From Microdochium bolleyi (taxonomy: Eukaryota > Ascomycota > Sordariomycetes > Xylariales > Microdochiaceae): 64,000 nt of DNA. The number at the start of each line of letters is the position of its first letter. Position 1 is the first letter of the stretch. Below are positions 20,513 to 32,046 of the stretch, piece after piece. The stretch spans positions 1,865,524 through 1,929,523 of the forward strand of contig KQ964245.1 of assembly GCA_001566295.1 (NCBI GenBank), read 5' to 3'. Both the position numbers and the translations under genes were made by a program. The notes below the pieces were generated by a model. It saw only the letters and a list, made by a program, of their open reading frames with translations, searched no databases and was not told the origin of the DNA.

Positions 20513-23500
20513 TATCAATTGTTATGTTGTCTTGTCAGACATCCTCAAGACATGATTCCATTCAGGGACGCGTAACTCTTGTTCTTCAAGAGCATCCTTT
20601 TTCGTGATGTTCAGTCACTCTCGTAATCTCTCACAGTTTGATGATCGTCAACATCCTGACTGGTCTTGCCCATTGAGCACGGACAAGGCAGACTTCCACT
20701 GGGCCGTTATTTGCATACACTTACTCAACCCCTGATCCCTTGCCTGTAAGTCGTGTGACTGGGCCTGTCTGAATGTGCCCCTCGAACTCAATTATGATAA
20801 ACACAGCGATGACGTCCGAAGGGTCTTATCAGGATTTGCATGCTCTGACGTATGGGAATCTGTTCTGGAAGCCCTTTCTCCAGAGCGATCAACACACCTC
20901 ATTTCACCACCATGCTCCACACTCCACAGCAGAGCGTCGCTCGTTGATCGCGCTGCTGCTCACGGCCTTATCCGGTGGTTGCTTTGCTTCAGAAGCCCTC
21001 AACAACACTGTATGCAACAAAGCTACTCCATGAACACCCTTAGAGGAGGCGGATGTTGAGTTATTATCATGCAACCAGTGATGAGACCTGCCGTCCACGA
21101 CACGTCCTCAGCCACACTCGGCACATTGCGTCCAGAGATCTGGATTTGAGGGACCTTCTGACCGGTGAATGTATGGCTGGCTCTTTAGCAGATGCCGCTA
21201 CTGCAGCGTGAACTGTGCCAACTCGCGCATGCATTACCCACGATTGGCAAAGCGTTGGGAGCGATCTCCACGCTCCAGCGATCTGGGAACTACCACACTA
21301 GCACCTCCCACTGTGCCCTCCGCTTAACTTAGATGCGAACCTTCTTTGGTTTCACTTGCGCAGGTACAAGCCGCGCAGCCACAGTTTAGTGGTAATGAGA
21401 CCGCTGCGTCCTGAGGGGTTTCCGGCTCGCCGCTGATTCACATTGCCTTTGTCGCCCATGTCATGCTGCTGAATGTTTTGGCATTGACAGGATATGCCTG
21501 TTGTGTGCCCTCTCAACACACGCAAGACGCGAACAACGCCCACAAGTCGCGTTCTTGGCTCAGTGGGAAAAAACATACACTCGCGGTTGGGACCACGGCT
21601 GATCTGCAGTGGCGTGTGTTCCGCCAGGCGCGCCCGACAGGGTTGTCCAATTAGCGCCATGTAGTGAGGTATGCTTTTTGTTCCCCGAGAGACTTGTGAC
21701 TTGCCAGTCGTTGTTGGAAGGGCGGCGAAGAAAGCCTCCGGCTTCGAGGCCCAATGGGGAAGACATGGTGGACAATGGTCGTCACTCCCGATGCGAGTTG
21801 CCTCTTGCGGATTGAGAAGGACGTTTCAGGCACACGCCTTCCCTCCACGGAGGACCACACTGGCGGATCCGCTCACGAACCAATGTTGCGCCAAGCATCA
21901 CGGCACAACGAACAGCGCTTGTGGTTGACGGAGGGCAGCGACTCGGTCACTTCCCACATGGTGTCTTGTGGTTGACTTGTTGACACGACCGTGAAGGCTT
22001 GCGTCCATATGCTCACTTCAAACAAGTATGTACCGGTGACTAGACGCATACCGTGAGCATCCGAGTTCTGACTCAAAAGAGCCACCACGGCATCTCTTGC
22101 CGGTGAGTTAAGCATCTTCCGCCGCCACCCAGGCGGGCAGGCACCACATTCATCAACACCCACCATCCTGGGGCTCTGGACACAAACCATGAGACGTTGC
22201 TACAGCTGTCGTTAGTGGCCGCGTCAGGGCTGCCAGGGCGCTGTGAGCCATCCACAACAGACAAGGGGTCGCTGCGAGCGCTCCACCCGTAGTGGCTCTC
22301 CACGCCCAAACACGCCTGATCCTGCCAGTCCGGGCTGCTCGGCTCGGACGACCCCTGGCGGCAAAGCTCGTGTCGTTGCCCGCGTTGCCCGCGACCCCGG
22401 GCGGTCGCTACTCGATGCAGGACGCTCGCGGTGCCGCCAGCCTCGGTTGCCTGGGGTTGTGTTGCAACACACGCCCAACTGGGTTCTTGCTGCATTGCGT
22501 GCAGATGGTTGGAATGCTGGAAGCGAAGACGCTTGGTGGCCTTGTGTTTTCGGCGCGCGAGGAAGGATTCCTGCAATAGGGGCTCGAGGCCGCGGTGTTC
22601 CGGATGCATCCACACCGACGATTGTCTCTGCAACCTCTCCACGTTGGACCCTCGCTCGCATGTTGTCCTCCAACGATCGGTAGGCTGACTGTGTCGCGGT
22701 CAGGCACGCATGCGAGGGTTGACCGATACTCCGTAGCCTCAGCTGCGTACCTTAGGAACGCAGTACATCTGAAGCAGGGGAGCCCTGCCAGGCTCTGCCA
22801 GGCCCTTGCCCGATCCCTTGGAGCTTGCAGTGTGGCCTGTTACACAGCATCTTGTCAACGCACAGACGGGATTTCAATCAGTCGCATGGGTCGCACGACA
22901 GGAGATGTTGATATGTGCTGAGCTGATAGCCGCGATGACAGTATGGAAGTTCTGTGTCGGCATTTCGTCTTGGAAATTGCGTGAAGTGTCTGGTCCTCGT
23001 GAGTGGACGAACGAGCTTGCCGTGAACGAGTTCGATACTTGCCTTCAGGTACGCGTACCCAAGCGCATGAACAGCACCGCAAGTGGGCAGTCTTCGATCA
23101 CTGATTCACTGGTGGCTTGTTCTTGACCACTGGCCTAACCCCCACCTGCCGCCCCTCGCGCTAGTGAGCAGCTGGGTTGAGAGGTCCCCTTTCTGGTCTC
23201 CTCCCCAAAACCCCGAACTGTGCTCTTTCTCGCACGACTCCGCCAGTCCGCCTCCTCGACGCGTGAGACACGGCACCAGAGCAGGCACCTACCTGCCTTC
23301 TCCAGACGCCTCGACAGCCGCCCGTCGATTTCTCTGCTCACAACAAACCATCCTGTTCGCTTCGCATCGCAGCATAGCCCAACCAGCACTCGGTCGCCCG
23401 TCCGCTCCACGCCGAACCACTGCCTCTGCAACCCACCCACTTACACGCACCTTTTTCGGCACATTCCCAGAGATCTCGGGCTCGACCTGTCTCAGACACG

Positions 23501-23714
23501 GCTGCGACTCCCACGCGCGGGGCGCCTCTGTCCGAGCTGCCGACTCTCGAGACCAGGATCAGTCGCGGAGAACGCCGCCTCTCGGGGCGTGCTTGCCAGC
23601 ACTTGGCCCGCAGGCTTCCAATTGAGCTCGTATAGCCTCCTGCTCTTCTCCGAACCATTGCGGGAGATCCTCAGCATCTTCGTTACACGCATCACACTCG
23701 AGCCCACACTCTCC

Positions 23715-23780
23715 ATGACGGAGCACCATGGACGAATCCTCAGCTCCGCTGGCCGACTACTTCTGGATAGCCGGCATTGA
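23715..23780 (+). promoter_or_regulatory. Upstream ORF overlapping the DENN gene start
   Basis: An ATG at 23715 opens a 21-codon reading frame ending at TGA 23778-23780. It begins 13 nt before and runs past the presumed DENN start at 23728, in another frame. Ribosomes translating it would miss the main start, so it may lower expression of the downstream protein. Whether the leader includes this ATG is inferred. Confidence 0.45.
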
Positions 23781-26700
23781 GAGCATATCCTACCAGGATT
23801 TCCCCGTCTTGGCACCATCCAACCAGGTCGACGATATCATTGCTGAAGATGGCGAGCCAGACGATACAGCCGAGCGCAGCGGCTCAGTCAAGCGGGCAGC
23901 TAGGCATTCTCAGCAAAATGCCGGCAATAGACTTTCCAAGTCCTCGATAACTAACTCTGTCCACACCTTGGAGGAGGTTGATGGGAACACTAGGAGCAAT
24001 CGGAGTAGTGCTACCATTCGACCTGTGCCTACTCCAGCTGCTGCTTCAGCTGCTGCTGCTGCTGGTTACCCGGACGGCTTGCCCTCAATGGCCGACTTCG
24101 ACTTTGACAAGGCCCTTGTGAAGTTTGCCGCCGAGCGGGAGAACTTTCTAGACGACTTGAGCTTCACTGCAGGCGCGAAGACGCAAGCCCGGCCCCCCAT
24201 GATTAACCCTAGGACAGAGAGGATCAAGGCGGACGATTCAGCCAGTGGGAGGATGAGCCCTTTGAAAAGCATTCGAGGTAGCATTCGAGGCAGCATCAGG
24301 CGGAAAATCAGCTTCAAAGACATGAACAGCGCGCGGAAGCCGCCTGGGCCGCCAAAACCTGGTGAGCATGAATGCCCATATTTGCCTGCTCTTGCCAGGC
24401 CTCTGCAATATGTATGTGCCTATTTACGACTGTCCACTAACGTATCCAGCCACAGCAGCCTCTATTAGGACTGCTAGGAGACTGAGCAACTACAACTCCG
24501 TAATACCGCCTCCCGAACCACTCAACATGGATCCGCACATGCACCCGCTCAAGCGCCGCTTCGAGCCCGAATTGCTCGACCGATATCCACCTCGTAACGC
24601 AGATGTCGACTTGAGTCGGAGGGGCAGATTCCCTGACTACGTACCGATGTTCGCCTTCCCGAACGATATCCAAATCGTTTCGTCCGACGACAGGCCAAGG
24701 TCTACTTGGCACGGCTTCACAATGACTTCGGACGACTCCTCCAGAATCTATGGGCTTACAGTGGTCGTCTGGACAGCAGTCCCTGCCGATACTGCTGAGG
24801 ACATCGAGCGACGCTGCGAACAGTGGCGGCAGAGTCATATGACCGAAGAAGAGAGAGAATTGGCGGGCAGCCTCGGAGCTCGCCTTGCAGGCGAGAGAGC
24901 TCATCTCTCACAGCTACTTGCCAAGCTGCCATCAATTCCGTCTGGTTCCGCAGCCCGAGAGAGACTGGACGAACAGATCAGCGCTGTGGAGGAGAAAATC
25001 AGTCTGATGACTGAAATGCTGCGTCCACTGCGGCATGGGGCCGCTTCGAAAATCGATGGCCTGACTGCTGGCGAGAGTGGACTGTGGACACCACGGGCGT
25101 ATGGCATTCTTGGCCGCGATCCTTCGCGACTTAGCTTCTGGAAGGACTGGCTCCGTGCAGTCGTGGTACCTATGACTGATGGCGGCGTGCTGCGAGTGCC
25201 AGCCAGCTCACCTCGGGTTGGCCGCTGGCAGCCTCTTGAGAGATATGTCGTCAACTTGTGCGCAGAGGCTTTCAGTCCATTGAGTTCTAAGACTCAAGTA
25301 GAGATCGGCGTGCGAGAGTTACGTCTTTATGCTCGAAAGGAGGCTGCCAACGAGCTCCCTGGCTCACGAAGTATTGACCTTTACGCGCTATTCAGATGTC
25401 TCTCCCTCGAGAATGTGGTCACGCTCTTCGAGTATGCAATGTCCGAGTCACGAATCATTCTCCTCTCGTCGCATACTTCGATGCTGCATCTCGCAGCGCA
25501 TGCATTGCTAAACCTCATGTATCCTCTCACTTGGGTCGGAGTCTTCATACCTATCTTACCAGCCCGACTCTTGGCGACGCTCGAAGCCCCTTGTCCCTAT
25601 ATAGTGGGCATTGAGCGACGATACGACAACATCGAGCTCCCCGATGATGACTATGTTCTTGTCGATCTAGACAAGGATACGATTGATGCTACCAATCAGC
25701 CAATTCGACTTCCTAAGCAGCACAGACGAAAGCTCATGGCATTGCTTCAGATGGCTGCGCCACACCAGATCCGATTTGGAGTCACAACGGGACCACCGCC
25801 GTACGCCGTGGAGTCTTTTCCATACGACGCTTTCTCAGCTGAGAATGAGGCCCTTTTCAACGAGAGGACCAAGGCGAGCACACTGGCTAAGTGGGTGAGC
25901 CAGAGCTCTACTACCTTCGGGGAGCCTGAAGCCAAGGAGGACATCAGGCAGCCAGTGTTCAACGTCTTCCCACATGCTAAGCCTGGTGCCGCCGACCGGC
26001 CTTCCACTAGCAAGTCAAACAAGACGAGCCCACAGTCGTCTGTCTCTCCAACCTCGGTCAATTTTCCTCCCGTGCCGATGACGCCAATCTCTAGAAGTGA
26101 TTCCGGGTTCGCGTTGTCAGCAACACTGCGTGAGAAACGCTCGGGCAACCTGAACGAGCCAGTCGGGAGGCGGAGTTCATCTTTCGGTCAAGCACCTGTC
26201 CCTCGACCAAATCCGTCGTTCCTGAACGGTCACCAGGCGAATGCATCTCTTTCCGCAATATCAGTAAACTCACAGGTGTCCTACGGCGGTGGATATGCCC
26301 CGTCTACCTATGCCCAGTCAACGATAGCGGCCTCGACGATCATGCCGAATATGCTTATACAACCAGTACACAACACCGACACCGTGGTCTGGGTCGAAGG
26401 TCACTGTTTCAACTTCCAGGCCAAGGATAACACTTCGGTCTGTGCAATCTGTGACGAGAAGGCTGAAGGTGATGGCTGCTATAGGTGCACAGGGTGCAGC
26501 ATCAGCACCCATGGGCGGTGCCTTGGCTGTGTTTCTGTGGTATGCCCGGTTGCATTCAACACAGATAAAGTCCGGGCAGCGTTCGTGCGGTGCTACGCCA
26601 GCCTTTTGTACACATACCGAAAGCATCTTGGCCGGCCATCAAAAGAGCAAAAGGCAAATGGCCAGTTGTACGCGTTTGACATGAACGGATTCATTCGGAA

Positions 26701-27293
26701 CTCGCCTTATGATCAACAGGAGTATGTGTCCATGATGAAAGATACCCAAGGTATGTTGACCCAAGTTTCCTGTATATTTCTGCTGTTGGAGCTCCGTAGA
26801 CTAACAAGAGATAGCTTTCAACGAGTTCATTCACGAAAGAGAACTCAAGCCTGCCTCAGATCCAGAGATCCGCCTGTTCGACGAAGTTCTCCTGGCCAAG
26901 AAATCGAGAGGCAAGCCAGGCTTGACAGGATTGTCACGACTTTCCACGATCCGAGCTTCACATGGGCTGTCAAGCTCTTTGACAGGGCTTCAAATCCCCT
27001 CGAGATCATCGTCATCAAAGCCTTCGTCCTCATACCTGGCCGACACCTATGACCATTTGTGGCGAACAGCTTCGGTGCCTGTTCCCAACGCCAAATTCAC
27101 AGGCGATTACAGGTCCGTGACAACCAGGATACCCGCGCGCCTCGATACCACTCTCATGAAGGAGCCTCGAGCAATTCAAGGCGTCCCTCGCCCGGAGCAG
27201 CGCACGCGCGGGTTCATGCGAAAGCAAGTACCCAGCATGATTGGCCTTGGCAACTCAGCCCCTGCCCTGTCACCTTCATCTAAGAAGGTGTAG
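23728..27293 (+). CDS. DENN-domain protein with internal C1 zinc finger
   Basis: Tripartite DENN protein, a family acting as GDP-GTP exchange factors for Rab GTPases in membrane traffic. Three exons: 23728-24361, 24450-26750 and 26815-27293, giving 1137 aa. Introns are 88 and 64 nt (GTGAGC...ATCCAG, GTATGT...GATAG). The N-terminus ADYFWIAGIES is a uDENN start. A low-complexity Ser/Ala/Pro insert and RGSIRGSIRRK basic repeats follow. The uDENN then resumes (PDYVPMFAFPNDIQIV), followed by an alpha-helical spacer. The central DENN with LYALFRCLSLENVVTLFEYAMSE is at about 515-620. A Ser/Pro-rich linker precedes a C1-type finger at about 863-912 (H...CAIC...CYRCTGC...H...C...C). A dDENN-like segment (RAAFVRCYASLLYTYRKHL) follows at about 920-990. 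The C-terminal tail is disordered and basic. Family is firm; the Rab partner is unknown. Confidence 0.88.
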
Positions 27294-28210
27294 GCGGACT
27301 CTGATGTATGTATGGCAGAAGTGGAAGTCGCCTATGTGCGGTGTTTGCATGTGCTCGCGACAAGCAGAGAGCGGGAAACATTCGAATAGATTTGTAAAAC
27401 ATGAGCACAAAGACAAAAGTTATGGCGGGAGAAAGGATACTTGGATAGATAAGACGTGCCGTTGTCCTAATTGTACGAGACGTAAAATATGCATAGCACA
27501 GGAGGGGACAAGAAAAGGCCTGCTCAAGTCACTTCGTATCGTGTTTCTGAGAATGCATTGCTGTTTTAGACAGTGAGAGATCTCCTGGTGTTGCGGCCTG
27601 GTGTTCATGTGTAGAAGCTCATATGAGCTCATACCTATCAGTTACACTCACGTAGCAACCGACCCAAATTTATCATGTGCTTATGTCTCTCTTGCCGCTT
27701 ACATCACTGCCCAGACAAACCATAGCCTCGCGTTCAGCAAGAGAAGACCGGGACGAGGTATGCACAAGAGCTCGACATGGTCACCGTGGGCGTAGTCCAT
27801 GCTCGCTGTGATCAGCGCACCTGATATATCACCGTCCTATAAGTAGCCCGAACACAATGACACCAATCGGCAGTTTATAGGATGTATGAGGCGGTTGCGT
27901 CGTGAAGGCGTGGTCCTTGGGCATTCAGCTCTTATCCGCGTATGATCATGTGCGGTGCTGATGCGCAAGACGTACGTTGCTCTAGCACTGAGCTAGCAAG
28001 CGATGTGCTCCACGGCTGATGCTCAGATCTTCAGCCTTTGCCCATGGAGCATCACCATGGTATTCACAGCTGCCGCCGAGGCTAACGCTAGCACCCAGCC
28101 GTGCAACTCCGTTCGCTGGCGCGGGGAGCGCTTGATTTGGTTTCAGACTCCGCGTAGGAAATGCTCTTGCGCTGCGTTTTCGATTCCCTGTTGCTCCTCT
28201 TGTTGTCCCT
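27294..28210. other. Convergent intergenic region
   Basis: About 0.92 kb between the ends of the DENN gene and YPI1. It probably carries both 3' UTRs. The segment 27300-27600 is comparatively AT-rich. No gene or RNA signal was seen. Confidence 0.45.
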
Positions 28211-28825
28211 CTATACTTGGCGACCACTACCGGCGTCGCCAGGTCTCTGTTTTGGTTTCGGCTGCTTCTCATATGCATTCGGACTCGGCCTCCGCGCAGC
28301 CTTCTTCTTCTTCTGCCCGCCGCTCTTATGGCCCCGTGCGTCTCTCTCGTCCTCTGATGCCGAGCTGCTCGCCGGGCGGTCTGTATTCCTGTGGTCATGG
28401 TCGTGATCATGGTCACACTCCCCGTCGTGCTGGTGTTCTTGCTCCTTCTTTAACCTCTCGCGCTCTTTTGCCGCCCGTCTCAGCGCCATAGCCCGCTCCC
28501 TGGGGTCGTCCGCCCCGCCGTCCGAGTCTGAGTCATCAGACGAGGATGACGAAGAGGAGTCGGACTCGTCGCTCGACTCCCCCACGGCTTTTGGCGCGTG
28601 GTATATGCAGCACACCTTCGAGCTCTTGCGCCCCAGCCCCTCGTTGTCCACCACGTTCTCGGCCCACTGCACGTGGTTCTCCGACGACGACGACGAGTGT
28701 GCGCCGCGGAGTCGGAGGATCGCCGTGGGGGCGGGCGCTGGTGATTGCGCGGCGGACTCTGTGGTGGTCTGGGTCCGGGACGACGACTCGCCCGCTTGTG
28801 TTCGCTGCTGTTGCCGTGGAGGCAT
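28211..28825 (-). CDS. YPI1: Type 1 phosphatase regulator YPI1 (inhibitor-3 family)
   Basis: Regulator of protein phosphatase 1 (yeast Ypi1, human PPP1R11), mainly nuclear, binding Glc7. It is single-exon and encodes 204 aa. The conserved core HVQWAENVVDNEG...KSSKVCCIYHAPK (about 52-81) contains the PP1-docking VxW element and the CCIYH motif diagnostic for the family. The rest is a low-complexity acidic Ser/Asp tract, then Arg/Lys/Glu helices, a His/Asp run (DHDHDHDH) and a Lys-rich tail. The His/Asp run could bind metal, but this is speculative. Length is close to the yeast protein (155 aa) plus fungal extensions. Confidence 0.93.
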   Translation of the reverse strand: MPPRQQQRTQAGESSSRTQTTTESAAQSPAPAPTAILRLRGAHSSSSSENHVQWAENVVDNEGLGRKSSKVCCIYHAPKAVGESSDESDSSSSSSSDDSDSDGGADDPRERAMALRRAAKERERLKKEQEHQHDGECDHDHDHDHRNTDRPASSSASEDERDARGHKSGGQKKKKAARRPSPNAYEKQPKPKQRPGDAGSGRQV

Positions 28826-29466
28826 GGTATCCAGCTGGTGTGTTTGTGTGTGCGTGTCGCGTGAGTGTGCTCCTAGGGGCGGCTGTCGGAGATCCTAGCT
28901 CCCGTAGACAAGGGTCTTGCTCGGGTCGTCGAGGCTTGTGAAGATGGGCCTTGATGGACGGTCGGACTGCTCGCTGTGCGTTCGTCTTCGGAGATCTGGG
29001 CGCGCTGTGCTCTGCACGCTGGTGTAGGACGTAGGTGAATCACAAGGTGCTGTTGAACTAGATGGGAGAAGGTCGGATGATGTCGCTGAATATGCTGATC
29101 GTGCTGATCGGCAGTTTGTTGTGGTGGGATGCCCCTCGCTGGCATGCTGAAATGCTGAGAAGCCCATGGCTGATGCCAGGGGTCTTTGTTTGTCAGGTGG
29201 GGCTCGGCAGTGGTTGCACCGACGTCACTCGGTTCCCTTTGTGCAGCGAACTGTCAGGCCGTGTTATTTCAAGCACAAAGGTCAGCCTAGCAAAGAACCT
29301 ATCGGTCTGCGGATTTAAAAGAGTTCGTGGGTATCTGTCGCATCCTAAAAGTCTATATCTATGTATACAGAGGTTGTACAGTATTCTTGTGTTAGATAGT
29401 ACAAAAGTTCGTGGCTCGTTGGGGACACCCCTCCGTTCTATGTTCGTATCACCATCTGGACAGCAT
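28826..29466. other. Intergenic region upstream of YPI1
   Basis: About 0.64 kb between the YPI1 start and the end of the GEP3-like gene, both on the minus strand. It should contain the YPI1 promoter and the upstream gene's 3' UTR. No other feature was recognised. Confidence 0.45.
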
Positions 29467-31731
29467 CTAGGAGAATGCTGCCTCTCTCTGTCTCCTGCGC
29501 TGCTTGTCCAGCTTCTTGGCCCCCTTCATGCTTTTCCGTGGCCGCGCTTTCTCAGAAGCCGGGTTGCGCTTTGGCTTGTTTAGTTCCCAGCCGTTCATCG
29601 GCCTTCGGACGGCAACGTACTTGCCTTCGGGGCTGAACACTTCCACAACTGGCCAGACTGGCTCTGAGGTAGCTTGTGGCAGTGGACGCGACTGCTTCTT
29701 GGGCTTCGGGGCTGGCTTGTTCAGATTCTCGAGACGTTCCAGGGCCGACAGCTGCGGCTGGGGCTCCGGTTCTAGCTCCAGCTCCGCCTCTGGTTCCGGT
29801 TGGCTCTCGCTTTGCAACTCGTCCTTGGGAGGAATGGCTTGTTGGTAGAGATCCCTTGTCCGCACCTGTGCGGTGACCTCAACCCACCCCACACCATCGA
29901 TGAGAATATCTGCGCCAACCACACGGTATGGTAGCCGGTCAACTGAAAGCCCGACCGCATGCTTTCGAGTCAGGGGCCCGGTCTTCTCTTTCGTCACGTC
30001 CCAGCGCAACTCCACTGTCTTGGCCAGCTTCACTTTGTCACCAGTCCCTTCGACAGCAATGTTGTCGACCTTGACCTCGCTGGTCTGAGCCTGGAGTCCG
30101 ATGGCCTTCTCAGTTGCCGTGAGATGAGGCTGGATGGGAGTGAAGCTGTAGGCCAGCATAATTGGTGCAGGCTCCTGAGGTGTGATGCGAATCAGCCCAC
30201 CGCCCAAGATCAGCGACTGGCCAGGCTTCAGAACGATTTGTTCCGGCACAACTCGAGAGCGCATGACCAAGGATGATCGGAACTCTTCTCGTACGTGCTG
30301 GCCAAGAGTGCTGCGCTCCAGACCGGGAAGGTCGATGACCTCGCCGCGCCCATTTCCGTACGGCACGCGGATTGGCGATGCTGTCGTGCCAGGGAGGTCA
30401 GATACTAGTGGCATTTCAGGAAACTGCACCTCTTCTGGTGCAGGCGTGAGCATGGAGTCTGTATCGACGTCCTGGCTCTCCAGCTCCTCCAGCTGCTGCT
30501 TCAGCTGCTCAATGGCTGGGTCTTCACGCTCGCCTGCCTTTTTGGAAGGCTTGATGAGCGTCTCTTTCTTGCCAGTAGGATACAGATCGACAGCGATCTG
30601 GTGCTTGGTGGGTTCCCACTCCATCCTGCCCTTCGGAAACACTGATTCAAACAACTGACTCTTGCCGACATTAGCCTTGCCCACGAGCCAAGCGGCACCT
30701 CCGCGTTTCCATATGTCGTCCTTGATCTCTTTCGTCCACCAGCCGCGGACGGCAGAAACCAAGGAGATGTTTCCGAGGCGAATATCCCGACCGCCACGGC
30801 CAAGCGCATCGCGAAGGATCTCTCGTAAGTAGGGCAGCAAACGGTCTGCCTGTTGCTTGGTTGGCGCGAGCAGATCGGCCCGGGTGATCACGAAGCTCAT
30901 TTCCATCTTTTGGCCGTGCTGGTACCGGCCGGGGTTTGACCGGCGATTCCTTGTCCGCAGAGGCATGAGCTCGAGCAGGTCGTGGATCTTGGGCATAAGT
31001 GACATTGGGAAGTCCGCCGCATCAAGGACATGGTAGATGTGATTGTACTTGTAAGGCGAGTCGAGCAGAGTGTCGTGTATAGACTCGATAGTAGGGTGCA
31101 TTATGGGCGTCCCAGCCCGATTATGAAGCAGAGAATGGCATCTGTCGCATAGTGGCGGTTTGGCGGGTTTGCTTGTCCTTGGGGGATCAGACTGCATGAT
31201 TGCTGAGCTAAGCTCGCTGAAGTCGACACCCTGCCGCTCGAGCTCGGACTGGTCGGCCTTGTTGATCACATCTTGAATGATAGTATCCTCGGCAGAGCTC
31301 GTTGGCTCTTGAACCGGTGCAACCTCGACCCCGATATGCTTGCGCACGGCTTTGCGATCTAGACTGTAATATCCTGGCTGGTTCGGGAGGACCGTCTGGG
31401 AGAGGGCGCCGCAGCCTGTGCATTGCTTAGGTAGTGCGTTGATGTAGGTATAGTCCGTGCTCGCGGCCTCAACCGGAGGCGTCACAGTTGTCGCCTGGTC
31501 GGCCGGAATGTGCATGCGCCGCTTTGGTGGCTGGCGTTGAGTGGCCGCTGAGAGAGCAGCACTGCCAACGGTCGAGAGAAGTCGTGATGGTGTGGAAGGC
31601 TTCGAGGCTGTGGTTCGCAAGTGACCTGACAGAGGACAAAGGAAGGCCGGCAGGTCAAGCCGGCGCGGCTGGTCTGTGATGTGGAGCGCGGATCTGAGCC
31701 ATGTTCTAGTCGATGCGCGATGCATCATCAT
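29467..31731 (-). CDS. GEP3: Mitochondrial circularly permuted GTPase, GEP3/Mtg3-like
   Basis: Mitochondrial GTPase of the YqeH/GEP3 (Mtg3) family, needed for small-subunit mitoribosome maturation in yeast. It is single-exon. Three consecutive ATGs lie at 31731-31723, and the frame stays open upstream to an ATG at 31830. I place the start at 31731 (754 aa) because the following Arg/Ser-rich, acid-free segment is a typical mitochondrial presequence. Numbering from 31830, the zinc-finger pairs are C137xxC140 and C228xxC231. The G motifs appear in permuted order: G4 TRAD (316-319), G5 SAVRG (359), G1 GKANVGKS (384) and G3 DLPG (500). TRAD replaces canonical NKxD, as is common in this family. The C-terminus is Pro/Glu-rich and ends in a strongly basic tail (KKLDKQRRRQR). 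It is divergent from GET2. Confidence 0.85.
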   Translation of the reverse strand: MMMHRASTRTWLRSALHITDQPRRLDLPAFLCPLSGHLRTTASKPSTPSRLLSTVGSAALSAATQRQPPKRRMHIPADQATTVTPPVEAASTDYTYINALPKQCTGCGALSQTVLPNQPGYYSLDRKAVRKHIGVEVAPVQEPTSSAEDTIIQDVINKADQSELERQGVDFSELSSAIMQSDPPRTSKPAKPPLCDRCHSLLHNRAGTPIMHPTIESIHDTLLDSPYKYNHIYHVLDAADFPMSLMPKIHDLLELMPLRTRNRRSNPGRYQHGQKMEMSFVITRADLLAPTKQQADRLLPYLREILRDALGRGGRDIRLGNISLVSAVRGWWTKEIKDDIWKRGGAAWLVGKANVGKSQLFESVFPKGRMEWEPTKHQIAVDLYPTGKKETLIKPSKKAGEREDPAIEQLKQQLEELESQDVDTDSMLTPAPEEVQFPEMPLVSDLPGTTASPIRVPYGNGRGEVIDLPGLERSTLGQHVREEFRSSLVMRSRVVPEQIVLKPGQSLILGGGLIRITPQEPAPIMLAYSFTPIQPHLTATEKAIGLQAQTSEVKVDNIAVEGTGDKVKLAKTVELRWDVTKEKTGPLTRKHAVGLSVDRLPYRVVGADILIDGVGWVEVTAQVRTRDLYQQAIPPKDELQSESQPEPEAELELEPEPQPQLSALERLENLNKPAPKPKKQSRPLPQATSEPVWPVVEVFSPEGKYVAVRRPMNGWELNKPKRNPASEKARPRKSMKGAKKLDKQRRRQREAAFS

Positions 31732-32046
31732 CGTCGGTTGGAGGCGGCGCCGGTGTCGACCCAAGCTTGGTTGAATGGTGAATAAACTAAACTTCTCTGA
31801 ATGATGGAAAGAGTTCCGCTCCGGGCACATGTCACTGACAGGGGCCCAACTCTATCGATTAGAGGGCTTAAGTGCTATGGTGTCAGATCCACACAACCAT
31901 CCTGTGGTGGACTTTGGTGGCCGAGACAAACACCACCCCACATCGTCATTGCTGCCGCCACCTTCCGCTCTTCTATCGAAGAATCGCCCGCGACGACGAC
32001 GTTCGTGCCGCAACAAGGAGCACCAAACCCAGAAAGGTCGAAAATT
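31732..32046. other. Shared divergent promoter, GEP3 / GET2
   Basis: About 315 bp separate the two preferred start codons (216 bp if the longer GEP3 start at 31830 is used). Both reading frames stay open well into it, so either N-terminus could be longer. It is the shortest divergent promoter in the window. Confidence 0.5.

Larger units (their letters stand above)
20414..23727. other. Gene-poor intergenic region (3.3 kb)
   Basis: A 3.3 kb stretch between two same-strand genes. The first 100 bp contains two short perfect inverted repeats listed separately. From about 22200 to 22700 it is GC-rich with open frames on both strands, but the translations have no family features. The last 550 bp (23150-23700) is strongly C/T-rich, like a long 5' leader of the DENN gene, and ends in an overlapping upstream ORF. 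No tRNA, 5S rRNA or transposon remnant was recognised. Confidence 0.5.

Noticed and set aside
22073..22683. Open frames of 146-189 codons on both strands
   Set aside because: Mutually overlapping, low-complexity Arg/Pro/Ser/Gly composition typical of random GC-rich DNA, no splice-compatible extension.
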